A stretch of 64,000 nt of DNA from Pseudomonas sihuiensis (GCF_900106015.1 NZ_LT629797.1:4340001-4404000); one strand, 5' to 3'; numbered from the stretch's first letter, positions 32,012 to 41,283 are shown. Made by a program: numbers and translations. The notes: generated from the letters alone by a model not told the origin.

Positions 32012-32941
32012 ATGCCCATGACTTCGCTTGCTCCCTTGGACCAACTCATCACCCGCTTCCAGCAGCAGACGCCGATTCGCGTCAGCTCGCTGATCATCAC
32101 CCTGTACGGCGATGCCATAGAACCCCATGGCGGTACCGTGTGGCTGGGTAGCCTGATTCAGTTGCTCGAGCCCATGGGCATCAACGAGCGGCTGATCCGC
32201 ACCTCGATCTTTCGTCTGACCAAGGAAGGCTGGTTGAGCGCCGAGAAGGTCGGGCGGCGCAGTTACTACAGCCTGACCGGCGCCGGTCGGCGCCGCTTCG
32301 AGAAGGCCTTCAAGCGGGTCTACAGCTCCAGTGTGCCGGTGTGGGACGGTGCCTGGTGCCTGGTGGTGCTTTCGCAGTTGTCGCAGGACAAGCGCAAACA
32401 GGTGCGCGAAGAGCTGGAGTGGCAAGGTTTTGGTGCAATCGCGCCGACGGTGCTGGCCAACCCCCGCTGCGACCGGGTCGACGTCAGCGCGACGCTGCAG
32501 GAGCTCGATGCCCTGGACGACAGCATCATCTTCGAGACCCGCACCCAGGATGTCCTGGCTTCGAGAGCGCTACGCGCCCAGGTTCGCGAGAGCTGGAACA
32601 TCGATGAGCTGGGCAGGCATTACAGTGAATTCATCCAGCTGTTCCGCCCGTTGTGGAAGGAACTGAGGGAGCAGGAAAGCCTGAAGCCTGCAGACTGCTT
32701 TCTGGCGCGAACCTTGCTGATCCATGAGTATCGCCGGTTGCTGCTGCGCGATCCGCAGTTGCCGGATGAGCTCCTCCCGGGCGACTGGGAAGGGCGTGCT
32801 GCACGTCAGCTGTGTCGCAATATTTACCGTCTCATCTATTGCAGTGCCGAGGCCTGGCTGAATGCCACGCTGGAAACGGCCGATGGCCCTCTGCCGGATG
32901 CCAGTGAAAGTTTCTATCAGCGTTTCGGAGGGCTAAAGTAG
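32012..32941 (+). CDS. paaX: Phenylacetic acid degradation operon repressor PaaX
   Basis: A 309-residue GntR-like-fold repressor that binds DNA without ligand and is released by phenylacetyl-CoA. The winged HTH lies around residues 20-95, with RVSSLIITLYGDAIEPHGG and SIFRLTKEGWLSAEKVGRRSYY. The C-terminal PaaX domains include WDGAWCLVVLS and FRPLWKEL. Two in-frame ATGs (32012 and 32018) are possible, both with poor ribosome binding sites. It is transcribed after paaN-paaY, so it likely belongs to that regulated unit. Confidence 0.95.
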   Translation: MPMTSLAPLDQLITRFQQQTPIRVSSLIITLYGDAIEPHGGTVWLGSLIQLLEPMGINERLIRTSIFRLTKEGWLSAEKVGRRSYYSLTGAGRRRFEKAFKRVYSSSVPVWDGAWCLVVLSQLSQDKRKQVREELEWQGFGAIAPTVLANPRCDRVDVSATLQELDALDDSIIFETRTQDVLASRALRAQVRESWNIDELGRHYSEFIQLFRPLWKELREQESLKPADCFLARTLLIHEYRRLLLRDPQLPDELLPGDWEGRAARQLCRNIYRLIYCSAEAWLNATLETADGPLPDASESFYQRFGGLK

Positions 32942-33015
32942 TAACTGCTGACGGTAACAATCTGGCACAGCGGCAACCTATAACAAGATCCAGCCGAGTG
33001 TGAGGCTCTAAAGCC

Positions 33016-33936
33016 ATGACGATCTTACGAGCAGAAATAGCCGGCCGCTTCGATGGCTGGCTGCATGACGTCAATCAAGTGTGCGGGCATTTCGATGCCC
33101 AATGCCTGGGTGAAGGATTCTCCGGCTCCATCCGTGAGCACCAGACGGGTGCGCTGAGATTGAGTTTCGTTGACATTACCCAGGCGCGCCTGTTTCGCTC
33201 GTCGAAGGAAATAGCGCAGAGTGACTGCAAGCATTTCTACCTGGTGTCCCAGCTGGCGGGGCGTGCAGGCATGGAGCAAGCGGGCAACTGCGTGGAAATG
33301 CAGCCAGGCGATATCACCCTGATCGACTCCAGCGTGCCGAACAATTTTCTCTACGAGGATTCTTCGCGGCAGATCTCCCTGATCCTTCCGCGCCACCTGC
33401 TTGAGCAGAGTCGGCGCTTCACCGAAGTGCATTGCGCTCAGCGCATTCCCGCCAGCGCGCCGATGGCGGCAATGGCCAACCGCCTGATTCTCGAGTCGAC
33501 CCAGCAGGGTGCGCTGAGCGTCAGCGAGAGCGAGGCGACCCTCGAGGCGCTGGTCAGCCTGTTGCGGCCCGTGTTGTGTGCCAGCGATAGCGTTCCCGAC
33601 GCCCACGAGCGGCTGTTCCGCAAGACGCTACGTTTCATTGACGAACATATCTGCAGCGAAGAGCTCTGCCCGGAGGCCATCGCCCGGGAGGTGGGTGTTT
33701 CGATGCGGGGTCTGTATCGCATGTTCGCCAAGAAGGGCCTGGTTGTGGCGCAGTACATCAAGAACCGGCGCTTGGACTTCTGCGCCGAGACGCTGCGTCA
33801 GGCCGGCAGCGAGCAGAAGCTCTCGGCCCTGGGCTACGAATGGGGTTTCACCGACTCCAGCTACTTCTCCACGGCCTTCAAGGCGCGCTTCGGGGTATCC
33901 CCGAGCGATTACCGCAAGCGCTACAGCGGGCGCTAG
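33016..33936 (+). CDS. feaR: AraC-family transcriptional activator FeaR
   Basis: A 306-residue regulator resembling E. coli FeaR, which activates phenylethylamine oxidation genes. From memory, shared stretches with E. coli FeaR include RSLYRMFA-like GLYRMFAKKGLVVAQYIKNR, RRLDFCAETLR and MEQAGN...PGDITLIDSS. The N-terminal AraC-ligand-type domain (about 1-190) precedes two HTH motifs near residues 215-300, ending WGFTDSSYFSTAFKARFGVSP. It lies 74 bp after paaX. The targets are probably the cytochrome gene and feaB downstream. Confidence 0.92.
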   Translation: MTILRAEIAGRFDGWLHDVNQVCGHFDAQCLGEGFSGSIREHQTGALRLSFVDITQARLFRSSKEIAQSDCKHFYLVSQLAGRAGMEQAGNCVEMQPGDITLIDSSVPNNFLYEDSSRQISLILPRHLLEQSRRFTEVHCAQRIPASAPMAAMANRLILESTQQGALSVSESEATLEALVSLLRPVLCASDSVPDAHERLFRKTLRFIDEHICSEELCPEAIAREVGVSMRGLYRMFAKKGLVVAQYIKNRRLDFCAETLRQAGSEQKLSALGYEWGFTDSSYFSTAFKARFGVSPSDYRKRYSGR

Positions 33937-34145
33937 GCGCAGCCTGTATCAGTCGTGCGCGTGGCCGCCGGCCTCTATCAGGGGCTGGCGCGGCGCTTTT
34001 CCCATTTTGGCAAGTTGGCAAAGGGGCCTGGCACAGGCAATAAAACCCCCTCGCTGTCGAGCGAGGACAATCCAGAGGGCAAACGGCTGAGTTTGGCGAC
34101 ATCGCCGCTGGCCTGTTCAGAAACTGGATGATGTGAGGTTCTGCT

Positions 34146-34532
34146 TTGAAAACCCTAACCAAGCTGGCCGGCCTTGGCTGCCTGCTGCTGTCCGCGCCCG
34201 TGTTCGCGGCGCAATGCACCACTGCGCAGCAGCACAAGGGTGAGGCGCTGTTTACCAGCGAATGCTCGGTGTGCCATTCGGTCACCGTGGGCGGTGCCAC
34301 CAAGATGGGGCCGAATCTCAAGGGCCTGTTTGGTCGAACCTCGGGGAGTCTGCCTGGTTTCAGCTATTCCCAGGCGATGAAGGCGAAGGCGGTCGAATGG
34401 CAGATGCAAAGCCTGGAGCAGTTCATCGCTTCACCTCAGGCATTCGTGGCCGGTACCTACATGCCCTACATGGGCCTGGCGAATGCCGAGGATCGCCATG
34501 CAGTGGCGTGCTTCCTGAGCACGCAGAAGTAA
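34146..34532 (+). CDS. Periplasmic class I c-type cytochrome
   Basis: A 128-residue exported monoheme cytochrome of cytochrome c550/c2 type. TTG 34146 is the start, with GAGG seven bases before it, giving the signal peptide LKTLTKLAGLGCLLLSAPVFA. The heme motif is CSVCH, followed by GPNLKGLFGRTSG. The likely axial Met is in YMPYMGLAN. It sits between feaR and convergent feaB, so it may accept electrons from a periplasmic amine or alcohol dehydrogenase. No such amine dehydrogenase is encoded in the window. Confidence 0.88.
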   Translation: MKTLTKLAGLGCLLLSAPVFAAQCTTAQQHKGEALFTSECSVCHSVTVGGATKMGPNLKGLFGRTSGSLPGFSYSQAMKAKAVEWQMQSLEQFIASPQAFVAGTYMPYMGLANAEDRHAVACFLSTQK

Positions 34533-34643
34533 CTCGAGCAGCGGGCACTGCAGCGCAGCTGCCCGTCGTTTCAACCTCATCGGCTGCACCCGCGAGCGCG
34601 CAACAAGGCGCCCAGCTTGTGAATCTGGCCGGGCGCCCTACCC

Positions 34644-36131
34644 TCAGTAGCGGATGAGCACCGACTTCAGCTCGGTATAGTCATCGATGAAGGCGCTGCC
34701 GAACTCGCGCCCCATGCCGGATGCCTTGATGCCGCCGAAGGGCACCGATGGGTCGAGGAAGGTGTGCATGTTGACGTAGACCGTGCCTGCCTCGATCTGC
34801 GGGATCAGGCGCAGCGCGCGGGACAGGTCGTTGGTCCAGATGCTGGCGGTGAGGCCGAAGGGCGAGTCATTGATCAGTGCCGGCAGTTCATCCACTTCGT
34901 CGTAAGGCACTACGCAGAGAATCGGGCCGAAGGTTTCCTCGTACAGGAAGCGATCCTGCGGGCCGTTGGCCAGGAGCACGGTGGGTTCGACGTAGAAGCC
35001 CGAGCCCGCAAGCGGGTTGCCGCCACAGATGACCTGGTTGTCATGGCGGGCCGCGGCGAGAAATTGCGACACCTTGTCGAACTGCGGCTTGTTGGCCAGC
35101 GGGCCGAACTGCACGCTCTCGTCCAGTGGCGAGCCAATGCTCATGCCCTTCACCGCTGCGGCGAACTTGGCCAGGGTTTCATCGAGCTGCGAGCGGTGCA
35201 CGTAGATGCGCTCCGGCGAGGCGCAGACCTGGCCCTGGTGCACGTAGCCCGTCTGGATCAGGCCGGCCACGGCGGCATCGATATCCGCATCGGGCAAGAG
35301 TGCTGCGGCGTTCTTGCCGCCCAGCTCCAGGGTCACGCGGGTCAGGTTGGCGGCCATTGCGCTCTGACCGACTTTGAGGCCCGTTGGAACCGAGCCGGTG
35401 AACGAAACCTTGGCTACCTTGGGGTGTTCGATCAGCTGTGCACCGACTTCACCCGTACCGTTGACCACGTTCAGTACGCCTGCCGGTAAGCCTGCTTCTA
35501 TGGCCAGTTCGGCCAGGCGCAGCAGGGTGATCGGGGTGAATTCGCTCGGCTTGAGGATCAGCGTGCAGCCGGTTGCCAGGGCTGCGCCGAGCTTCCAGAT
35601 GGAGATCATTACCGAGAAATTCCAGGGCACGATGCCCGCGACCACGCCGACTGGCTCACGGCGCGTCATAGCGGTGTACTGCTCGCCGGCCATGGACGGG
35701 AACGACGGGGTCATGGTCTCGCCGCTGATCTTGGTGGCCCAGCCGGCGTAGTAGCGCAGGAACATCGCGCTTTGACCAACCTCGAACATGCGCGACAGCT
35801 GAATATGCTTGCCCGAGCACTGGGTTTCCAGTTGCGCCAGTTCCTCGCCGTTGGCCTCGATGAGGTCGGCCAGACGATTGAGAATCAGGCCGCGTTGATA
35901 GGGCGACGTCTGCGCCCACTCGCCACTGAAGGCGCGTCGGGAGGACAGGCAGGCCTCTTCGACCTCACTGGCTGTCGCGCCATTGACCTGTGCGATGACC
36001 TCGCCATTGGCGGGGTTGACGACGGGAATACGCTTGTCGCCGCTGCCGCTACGGTACTGGCCGTCGATGAAGTGGCCGTGATCGCGTTGCAGGTATTGGC
36101 GTACTTTGGGCAGTAACTGAATTTCGCTCAT
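34644..36131 (-). CDS. feaB: Phenylacetaldehyde dehydrogenase FeaB/StyD-type
   Basis: A 495-residue NAD-dependent aldehyde dehydrogenase. Motifs are IVPWNFSVMISIWKLGAALA, the base in VTLELGGKN and the nucleophile in GQVCASPERIYV (C303). The subgroup (KHIQLSRMFEVGQSAMFLRYYAGWATK and GKNAAALLPDADID) resembles bacterial phenylacetaldehyde dehydrogenases. It would convert phenylacetaldehyde to phenylacetate for the paa pathway. ATG 36131 has AGGAG upstream. It converges on the cytochrome gene and is close to feaR, which supports the assignment over a generic ALDH. Confidence 0.88.
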   Translation of the reverse strand: MSEIQLLPKVRQYLQRDHGHFIDGQYRSGSGDKRIPVVNPANGEVIAQVNGATASEVEEACLSSRRAFSGEWAQTSPYQRGLILNRLADLIEANGEELAQLETQCSGKHIQLSRMFEVGQSAMFLRYYAGWATKISGETMTPSFPSMAGEQYTAMTRREPVGVVAGIVPWNFSVMISIWKLGAALATGCTLILKPSEFTPITLLRLAELAIEAGLPAGVLNVVNGTGEVGAQLIEHPKVAKVSFTGSVPTGLKVGQSAMAANLTRVTLELGGKNAAALLPDADIDAAVAGLIQTGYVHQGQVCASPERIYVHRSQLDETLAKFAAAVKGMSIGSPLDESVQFGPLANKPQFDKVSQFLAAARHDNQVICGGNPLAGSGFYVEPTVLLANGPQDRFLYEETFGPILCVVPYDEVDELPALINDSPFGLTASIWTNDLSRALRLIPQIEAGTVYVNMHTFLDPSVPFGGIKASGMGREFGSAFIDDYTELKSVLIRY

Positions 36132-36273
36132 GGGGTCTCCTGAGGGGCTTGAGTGGCCCGAGCTTGTTGGTATTGGCGGGGCCTCGTAGGGGAATTTGCT
36201 GCTTTGTCGCTGTGCTGCTTGCCGCGCCCTATCCAGGGCGCGCATGCCGAGAGCGCCTCAATCGCCTGGGGCT

Positions 36274-37335
36274 TCAATAGCGGTTCCTCTTCAGGTCCTG
36301 CCAGGCTTCATCGAGGATCTTGCGTTGTGAGGTGGGCACGCTCTCGAGCAGATAACTGCGTCGTCTTTGATCGGTCGTCAGCACCTGTGCCGGGTGCGCT
36401 TTTGCGAAGCTCTGCATGGCTGGCGTCTCGTTAGGCAGCGGTGCATAGAAACGAGAGTTGAGCGCGTTGCGCAGTGCGATTGGTGGGTCGATCAGGAAAT
36501 CGAGCAGGCGGTAGGCCAGTTGCGGGTTGGCGGCATCGCTCGGGATCGCCAGGGTATCGATGAAGATCGCCGCGCCTTCTTCCGGAATGCGGTAGACGAG
36601 CTTCGGATTGTCCTGCATCGCACGCACGGCATGGCCGCTCCAGGCCATGGCCAGACACAGCTTGCCGTTTATGAGGTCGTCGACGAAGTCCCAGTTGTTC
36701 ATCGTGCGAATGAACGGCGTGACGGCCTTCAATCCGTCCAGTTGCTTGATCAACTGGCGGTTGGTGATACGCGACAGGCGCCGCCCGCGGTAGTTGAGCA
36801 GCACTGATGAGGTCTCATCGGAAGCGTCCAGCATCGCTACGCCGCATGTGCTGAGCCGTTCTGTTTCGGCGGCCTCGAACATCAGCTTCCAGCTGTTCGG
36901 CGGGGGAGCGCCGTAGCTGGCTTGCGCCAGGTCTGGGGCGATTACCAGCCCGGTGGAGCCCCATAGATAGGGCACTGCGTAACGGTTGGCCTGTGGCAGA
37001 CCGGCGAGAATCGTCAGCAGCCAGGGGTCGAGTTCGGCGTAGTGCGTCAGTTGCCTGGTATCCAACGGCGTGAGGCGCTGCTCCTCGATCAGTTGTTCGA
37101 GCATGAAGTGGCTCGGCATCACCAGGTCATAGTGCGAGCCATCACTGAGCGCCTGGCGCAACTCGTCGGTGCTGGTATAGGTCTGGTAATCGACGGTAAT
37201 ACCGGTTTGCTGCTGAAAATCTCTGAGCACGTCAGGGGCCAGGTAGTCCTTCCACCCGTATACGCGCACCACCTGTTCGGCATGCGCCTGAGCGATGGTT
37301 GCCAGCAGAGCGAGCAAGGCAAGCAGTACTTTCAT
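36274..37335 (-). CDS. Periplasmic polyamine-type (PotD/SpuD-like) solute-binding protein
   Basis: A 353-residue exported protein with signal peptide MKVLLALLALLATIAQAHA. The mature start VVRVYGWKDYLAPDVLRDF and DLVMPSHFMLEQL are typical of the PotD/SpuD binding-protein fold. Later segments (VPYLWGSTGLVI, NNWDFVDDLINGKLCLAMAWSG) line the ligand cleft in this family. No ABC permease or ATPase genes accompany it, so it is an orphan binding protein. Polyamine or amine ligands are plausible given neighbouring amine catabolism, but the specificity is not readable. Confidence 0.8.
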   Translation of the reverse strand: MKVLLALLALLATIAQAHAEQVVRVYGWKDYLAPDVLRDFQQQTGITVDYQTYTSTDELRQALSDGSHYDLVMPSHFMLEQLIEEQRLTPLDTRQLTHYAELDPWLLTILAGLPQANRYAVPYLWGSTGLVIAPDLAQASYGAPPPNSWKLMFEAAETERLSTCGVAMLDASDETSSVLLNYRGRRLSRITNRQLIKQLDGLKAVTPFIRTMNNWDFVDDLINGKLCLAMAWSGHAVRAMQDNPKLVYRIPEEGAAIFIDTLAIPSDAANPQLAYRLLDFLIDPPIALRNALNSRFYAPLPNETPAMQSFAKAHPAQVLTTDQRRRSYLLESVPTSQRKILDEAWQDLKRNRY

Positions 37336-37731
37336 CGGGCACCTCCGCAGGCATTGACGTTCGTCCAGCGTTCAAACTGCCGAGTGCTGGACTTCTGCAA
37401 GCCATTTAAGCCAGATCGGCCCGCTGGAGTTTGCTTCTGGGTGCCAAGTTCTGGTGTCTGTGTGCCAAACGATCACGGGCTGTGGCCGGGGCGATAAGCA
37501 CCTGCATGCGGGCAGGCCAATGCGCGTGCGGCCCAGTTGCTGCTTCTGGAGAATGAGCGAGCTGCTTTGGTATGGCGGTAGCCGGAACGAGCAGGAGATG
37601 GGCAACGAGTTAAAAGGCGCGTCGCGGGCGGATCTCATCGTTGCCGTATGACGTCTATCAGACGGCGCCTTGAGTTGAGTGTCTGCAAAAACAAAAAGGC
37701 CCCAGATTTTCATCTGGGGCCTTTCGCTATC
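37336..37731. other. Intergenic region between the PotD-like gene and tRNA-Arg
   Basis: No supported gene in this roughly 400-base gap. Its right end holds the tRNA terminator. The rest shows no clear repeat or operator. Confidence 0.4.
37695..37724 (-). terminator. Rho-independent terminator of tRNA-Arg
   Basis: A perfect 13-bp stem (37695-37707 with 37712-37724; core GGCCCCAGAT) and loop TTTC. On the minus strand it is followed by a T-rich tail. It lies just downstream of the leftward tRNA. Confidence 0.95.
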
Positions 37732-37808
37732 TGGCGCACTCGGCGGGATTCGAACCCACGACCCCTGCCTTCGGAGGGCAGTACTCTATCCAGCTGAGCT
37801 ACGAGTGC
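37732..37808 (-). tRNA. tRNA-Arg (anticodon CCG)
   Basis: The 77-base minus-strand sequence folds as a tRNA. The acceptor arms GCACTCG / CGAGTGC are followed by G and an encoded CCA. The D arm has GCTCAGCTGGATAGAGT. The anticodon stem-loop CTGCC-CTCCGAA-GGGCAG gives anticodon CCG (codon CGG), and the T arm has GGTTCGAATCC. It is transcribed alone with its own terminator. No duplicated tRNA 3' end was seen, so there is no evidence of an integrated element. Confidence 0.97.
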
Positions 37809-38154
37809 GTTGCGGGGCGCAATCATACGCATCTCGGCGGTTAGCGTCCATTCTGCATGACTGTGCATTATTTAAAACGCACTTTACACTTTTGCGCTGC
37901 CAGAACGGCCTTCTGAGAAGTTTTTGCCATTATTTTATGGATTTTCCTTGGCCGCCTATTGCCCTTTACCCTTGCCGATCCTAGGATTCGTTTGAGATTT
38001 CAAACGGCGTGTTCAGTCATTCTGAACCCTCGCACGTTCAACGGTTCTGAATCCATTATCAGGCCCCGCACGGCTCGTTTCGGCCTTGCGGGCTCTGCCC
38101 GTGACTCCAACGACTTACGCCGACGCCCGGGTGTCGGAACTGAAGGAGACTGCC
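37809..38154 (+). promoter_or_regulatory. Upstream region of gabD
   Basis: A 346-base gap with an AT-rich left half, likely holding the tRNA promoter (leftward) and the gabDT promoter (rightward). A near sigma-54 sequence, TTGGCCGCCTATTGC at 37948-37962, has GG and GC separated by nine rather than ten bases, so I do not call it. AAGGAG at 38143-38148 is the gabD ribosome binding site. Confidence 0.4.
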
Positions 38155-39606
38155 ATGCAACTGAAAGACCCCCAGCTGCTGCGCCAACAGGCTTATATCG
38201 ATGGCCAGTGGTTGGACGCCGACAGCGGTCAGACCATTGCCGTGAACAATCCGGCCACTGGCGAGATCATCGGCCATGTGCCGAAGATGGGCCGTGCTGA
38301 GACCCGCCGCGCCATCGAGGCCGCCGAGAAGGCGCTGCCGGCCTGGCGTGCGCTGACCGCCAAGGAGCGTGCGAACAAGCTGCGTCGCTGGTTCGAGCTG
38401 CTGATGGAAAACCAGGATGACCTGGGCCGTCTGATGACCCTGGAGCAGGGCAAGCCGCTGGCCGAAGCCAAGGGCGAGATCGCCTACGCCGCCTCCTTCA
38501 TCGAGTGGTTCGCCGAAGAGGCCAAGCGCGTCTACGGTGACGTGATTCCTGGTCACCAGCCGGACAAGCGCCTGATCGTGATCAAGCAACCGATCGGTGT
38601 GACTGCCGCCATCACTCCGTGGAACTTCCCCGCCGCGATGATCACCCGCAAGGCCGGCCCGGCACTGGCCGCTGGTTGCACCATGGTGATCAAGCCGGCT
38701 TCGCAGACCCCGTTCTCCGCCCTGGCCCTGGTCGAATTGGCCGAGCGCGCCGGCATCCCCAAAGGTGTGCTCAGCGTGGTCACCGGCAGCGCCGGCGAAG
38801 TGGGTGGCGAGCTGACCAGCAACCCCATCGTGCGCAAGCTGTCCTTCACTGGCTCGACCGAAATCGGTCGTCAGCTGATGGCCGAGTGCGCCCAGGACAT
38901 CAAGAAGGTGTCGCTGGAACTGGGCGGCAACGCGCCGTTCATCGTCTTCGATGACGCCGACCTGGATGCTGCCGTGGAAGGTGCACTGATCTCCAAGTAC
39001 CGCAACAACGGCCAGACCTGCGTCTGCGCCAACCGCATCTACGTGCAGGACGGCGTCTACGATGCCTTTGCCGAGAAACTGATCGCGGCAGTGGGCAAGC
39101 TGAAGATTGGCAACGGTCTGGAAGACGGTACCACCACCGGTCCGCTGATCGACGAGAAGGCCGTGGCCAAGGTCCAAGAGCACATCGAGGACGCCGTGGG
39201 CAAAGGCGCCAAGCTGGCCCTGGGCGGCAAACCGCACGCCCTGGGTGGCACCTTCTTCGAGCCGACCATTCTGCTCGACGTGCCGAAAACCGCTGCTGTG
39301 GCCAAGGAAGAGACCTTCGGTCCGCTGGCGCCGCTGTTCCGCTTCAAGGACGAGGCCGAGGTAATTGCCATGGCCAACGATACCGAGTTCGGCCTGGCGT
39401 CCTACTTCTATGCCCGTGACCTGGGCCGCGTGTTCCGCGTGGCCGAAGCGCTGGAGTACGGCATGGTGGGTATCAACACCGGCCTGATCTCCAACGAAGT
39501 CGCCCCGTTCGGCGGCGTGAAGGCGTCCGGCCTGGGCCGTGAAGGCTCCAAGTACGGGATCGAGGACTACCTCGAGATCAAGTACATGTGCCTCGGTGGA
39601 ATCTGA
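38155..39606 (+). CDS. gabD: NADP-dependent succinate-semialdehyde dehydrogenase GabD
   Basis: A 483-residue aldehyde dehydrogenase converting succinate semialdehyde (and glutarate semialdehyde) to the diacid. Motifs are ITPWNFPAAMITRKAGPALA, the base in VSLELGGNAPFIVFDDADLD and the nucleophile C289 in NNGQTCVCANR; the second Cys at 291 matches the redox-switch pair of E. coli GabD. ATG 38155 follows AAGGAG. gabT lies 157 bp downstream, forming the usual pair. In pseudomonads the same pair also serves lysine via 5-aminovalerate (davDT), which remains possible. Confidence 0.95.
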   Translation: MQLKDPQLLRQQAYIDGQWLDADSGQTIAVNNPATGEIIGHVPKMGRAETRRAIEAAEKALPAWRALTAKERANKLRRWFELLMENQDDLGRLMTLEQGKPLAEAKGEIAYAASFIEWFAEEAKRVYGDVIPGHQPDKRLIVIKQPIGVTAAITPWNFPAAMITRKAGPALAAGCTMVIKPASQTPFSALALVELAERAGIPKGVLSVVTGSAGEVGGELTSNPIVRKLSFTGSTEIGRQLMAECAQDIKKVSLELGGNAPFIVFDDADLDAAVEGALISKYRNNGQTCVCANRIYVQDGVYDAFAEKLIAAVGKLKIGNGLEDGTTTGPLIDEKAVAKVQEHIEDAVGKGAKLALGGKPHALGGTFFEPTILLDVPKTAAVAKEETFGPLAPLFRFKDEAEVIAMANDTEFGLASYFYARDLGRVFRVAEALEYGMVGINTGLISNEVAPFGGVKASGLGREGSKYGIEDYLEIKYMCLGGI

Positions 39607-39763
39607 TTCGGAAATCCGCTGATTTCCAAGACGGGGCAAGGTGCGAAAGAGCGTGCGGCGCCCCGGTTGTAAGTCGTAACCCTATTGAGTCCCTCGCGGG
39701 CTCGGTTCAGTCGATCATCGCATGCTGAGCCGACCTCCCGCCGGGGATGACCATGAGGACACC

Positions 39764-41044
39764 ATGAGCAAGACCAACGAATCCCTGCTGCAACGCCGCC
39801 AGGCCGCCGTACCGCGCGGTGTCGGCCAGATCCACCCGATCGTCGCCGAGCGCGCCGAGAACGCCACCGTGTGGGACGTCGAAGGCCGCGAGTACATTGA
39901 CTTCGCCGGCGGTATCGCCGTCCTCAACACCGGCCACCTGCATCCGAAGGTGATCGCCGCCGTTCAGGAGCAACTGACCAAGCTGACCCACACCTGCTTC
40001 CAGGTGCTGGCCTACGAGCCCTACATCGAGCTGTGCGAAGAAATCGCCAAGCGCGTGCCGGGTGACTTCGCCAAGAAGACCCTGCTGGTCACCTCCGGCT
40101 CCGAAGCCGTGGAGAACGCGGTGAAGATCGCCCGTGCCACCACCGGCCGCGCCGGCGTGATCGCCTTCACCGGCGCCTACCACGGTCGTACCATGATGAC
40201 CCTGTCGCTGACCGGCAAGGTCGTACCGTATTCCGCCGGTATGGGCCTGATGCCCGCTGGTGTGTACCGCGCCCAGGCGCCGTGCCCGCTGCATGGTGTG
40301 AGCGAGGATGAGTCCATCGCCAGCATCGAGCGCATCTTCAAGAACGACGCGCAGCCGCAGGACATCGCCGCGATCATTATCGAACCGGTGCAGGGCGAGG
40401 GCGGTTTCTACGTCAACTCCCCGGCCTTCATGCAGCGCCTGCGCGCCTTGTGCGACCAGCACGGCATTCTGCTGATCGCTGACGAAGTGCAGACCGGCGC
40501 TGGCCGTACCGGCACTTTCTTCGCCACCGAGCAACTGGGCGTGGTGCCGGATCTGACCACCTTCGCCAAGTCCGTTGGCGGCGGCTTCCCGATCTCCGGC
40601 GTGTGCGGCAAGGCCGAGATCATGGACAAGATCGCCCCCGGTGGCCTGGGCGGCACCTATGCCGGCAGCCCGATCGCCTGCGCCGCGGCCCTGGCCGTAC
40701 TCAAGGTGTTCGATGAAGAGAACCTGCTGGCGCGCTCTAACGCCGTCGGCGAGAAGCTCAAAGCCGGCCTGAACAAGATCGCCGAGAAGCACAAGGTGAT
40801 CGGTGACGTACGTGGCCTGGGTTCGATGGTCGCCATCGAGCTGTTCGAGGGCGGTGACCACAGCAAGCCGGCTGCCGAGCTGGTGGGCAAGATCGTCGCC
40901 CGTGCTCGCGAGAAGGGCCTGATCCTGCTGTCGTGCGGCACCTACTACAACGTCATCCGTTTCCTGATGCCTGTCACCATCCCTGACGCGCAACTGGAAA
41001 AAGGCATCGCCATCGTCGCCGAGTGCTTCGACGAGCTGGCCTGA
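39764..41044 (+). CDS. gabT: 4-aminobutyrate (5-aminovalerate) aminotransferase GabT
   Basis: A 426-residue class III PLP aminotransferase transferring the amino group of GABA or 5-aminovalerate to 2-oxoglutarate. Key segments are TSGSEAVENAVKIARATTGR, the cofactor Asp in LLIADEVQTGAGRTG and the PLP lysine in TTFAKSVGGGFP. ATG 39764 has GAGG at six bases; an upstream ATG adds 14 residues without family support. It follows gabD and ends with a strong terminator. Confidence 0.95.
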   Translation: MSKTNESLLQRRQAAVPRGVGQIHPIVAERAENATVWDVEGREYIDFAGGIAVLNTGHLHPKVIAAVQEQLTKLTHTCFQVLAYEPYIELCEEIAKRVPGDFAKKTLLVTSGSEAVENAVKIARATTGRAGVIAFTGAYHGRTMMTLSLTGKVVPYSAGMGLMPAGVYRAQAPCPLHGVSEDESIASIERIFKNDAQPQDIAAIIIEPVQGEGGFYVNSPAFMQRLRALCDQHGILLIADEVQTGAGRTGTFFATEQLGVVPDLTTFAKSVGGGFPISGVCGKAEIMDKIAPGGLGGTYAGSPIACAAALAVLKVFDEENLLARSNAVGEKLKAGLNKIAEKHKVIGDVRGLGSMVAIELFEGGDHSKPAAELVGKIVARAREKGLILLSCGTYYNVIRFLMPVTIPDAQLEKGIAIVAECFDELA

Positions 41045-41094
41045 GTCGTTCCTGCTGTACCTGCGCCCGTGGCTCACCAGGCCGGGCGCACCTG

Positions 41095-41121
41095 AGACCC
41101 GCCGCGTGCGGGTCTTTTTTT
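41095..41121 (+). terminator. Rho-independent terminator of gabDT
   Basis: Stem AGACCCGC / GCGGGTCT with loop CGCGT, followed by seven T residues, 50 bases after the gabT stop. Confidence 0.95.
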
Positions 41122-41135
41122 GCCTGCCGGCTGGG

Positions 41136-41188
41136 GTAGGGCGGGTGAAACCCGCCAGTTCCTTCAAGGCGGGTTGCACCCGCCCTAC
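41136..41188. repeat. REP-like palindromic element (GTAGGGCGGGTG type)
   Basis: GTAGGGCGGGTGAAACCCGCC at the left and its near reverse complement GGCGGGTTGCACCCGCCCTAC at the right form nested hairpins. It lies between the gabT terminator and the cupin gene. A related GTAGGGTGGGC form occurs near 55580-55720. Confidence 0.85.
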
Positions 41189-41283
41189 ACGACGCGCGCT
41201 CCACTGCCGCTGGGCATGGGGCGCGCAGAAAAAGGCCCGCGCAAGGCGGGCCAAAGGGTGACAAGCAACAGGAGTTCGGGAAC

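Noticed and set aside
37732..37808. tRNA-Arg as an integration site for a mobile element
   Set aside because: No integrase gene and no direct repeat of the tRNA 3' end were seen on either side.
37948..37962. Sigma-54-like promoter upstream of gabD (TTGGC...TTGC)
   Set aside because: GG and GC elements are nine bases apart instead of the required ten, and no enhancer-binding regulator gene is adjacent.
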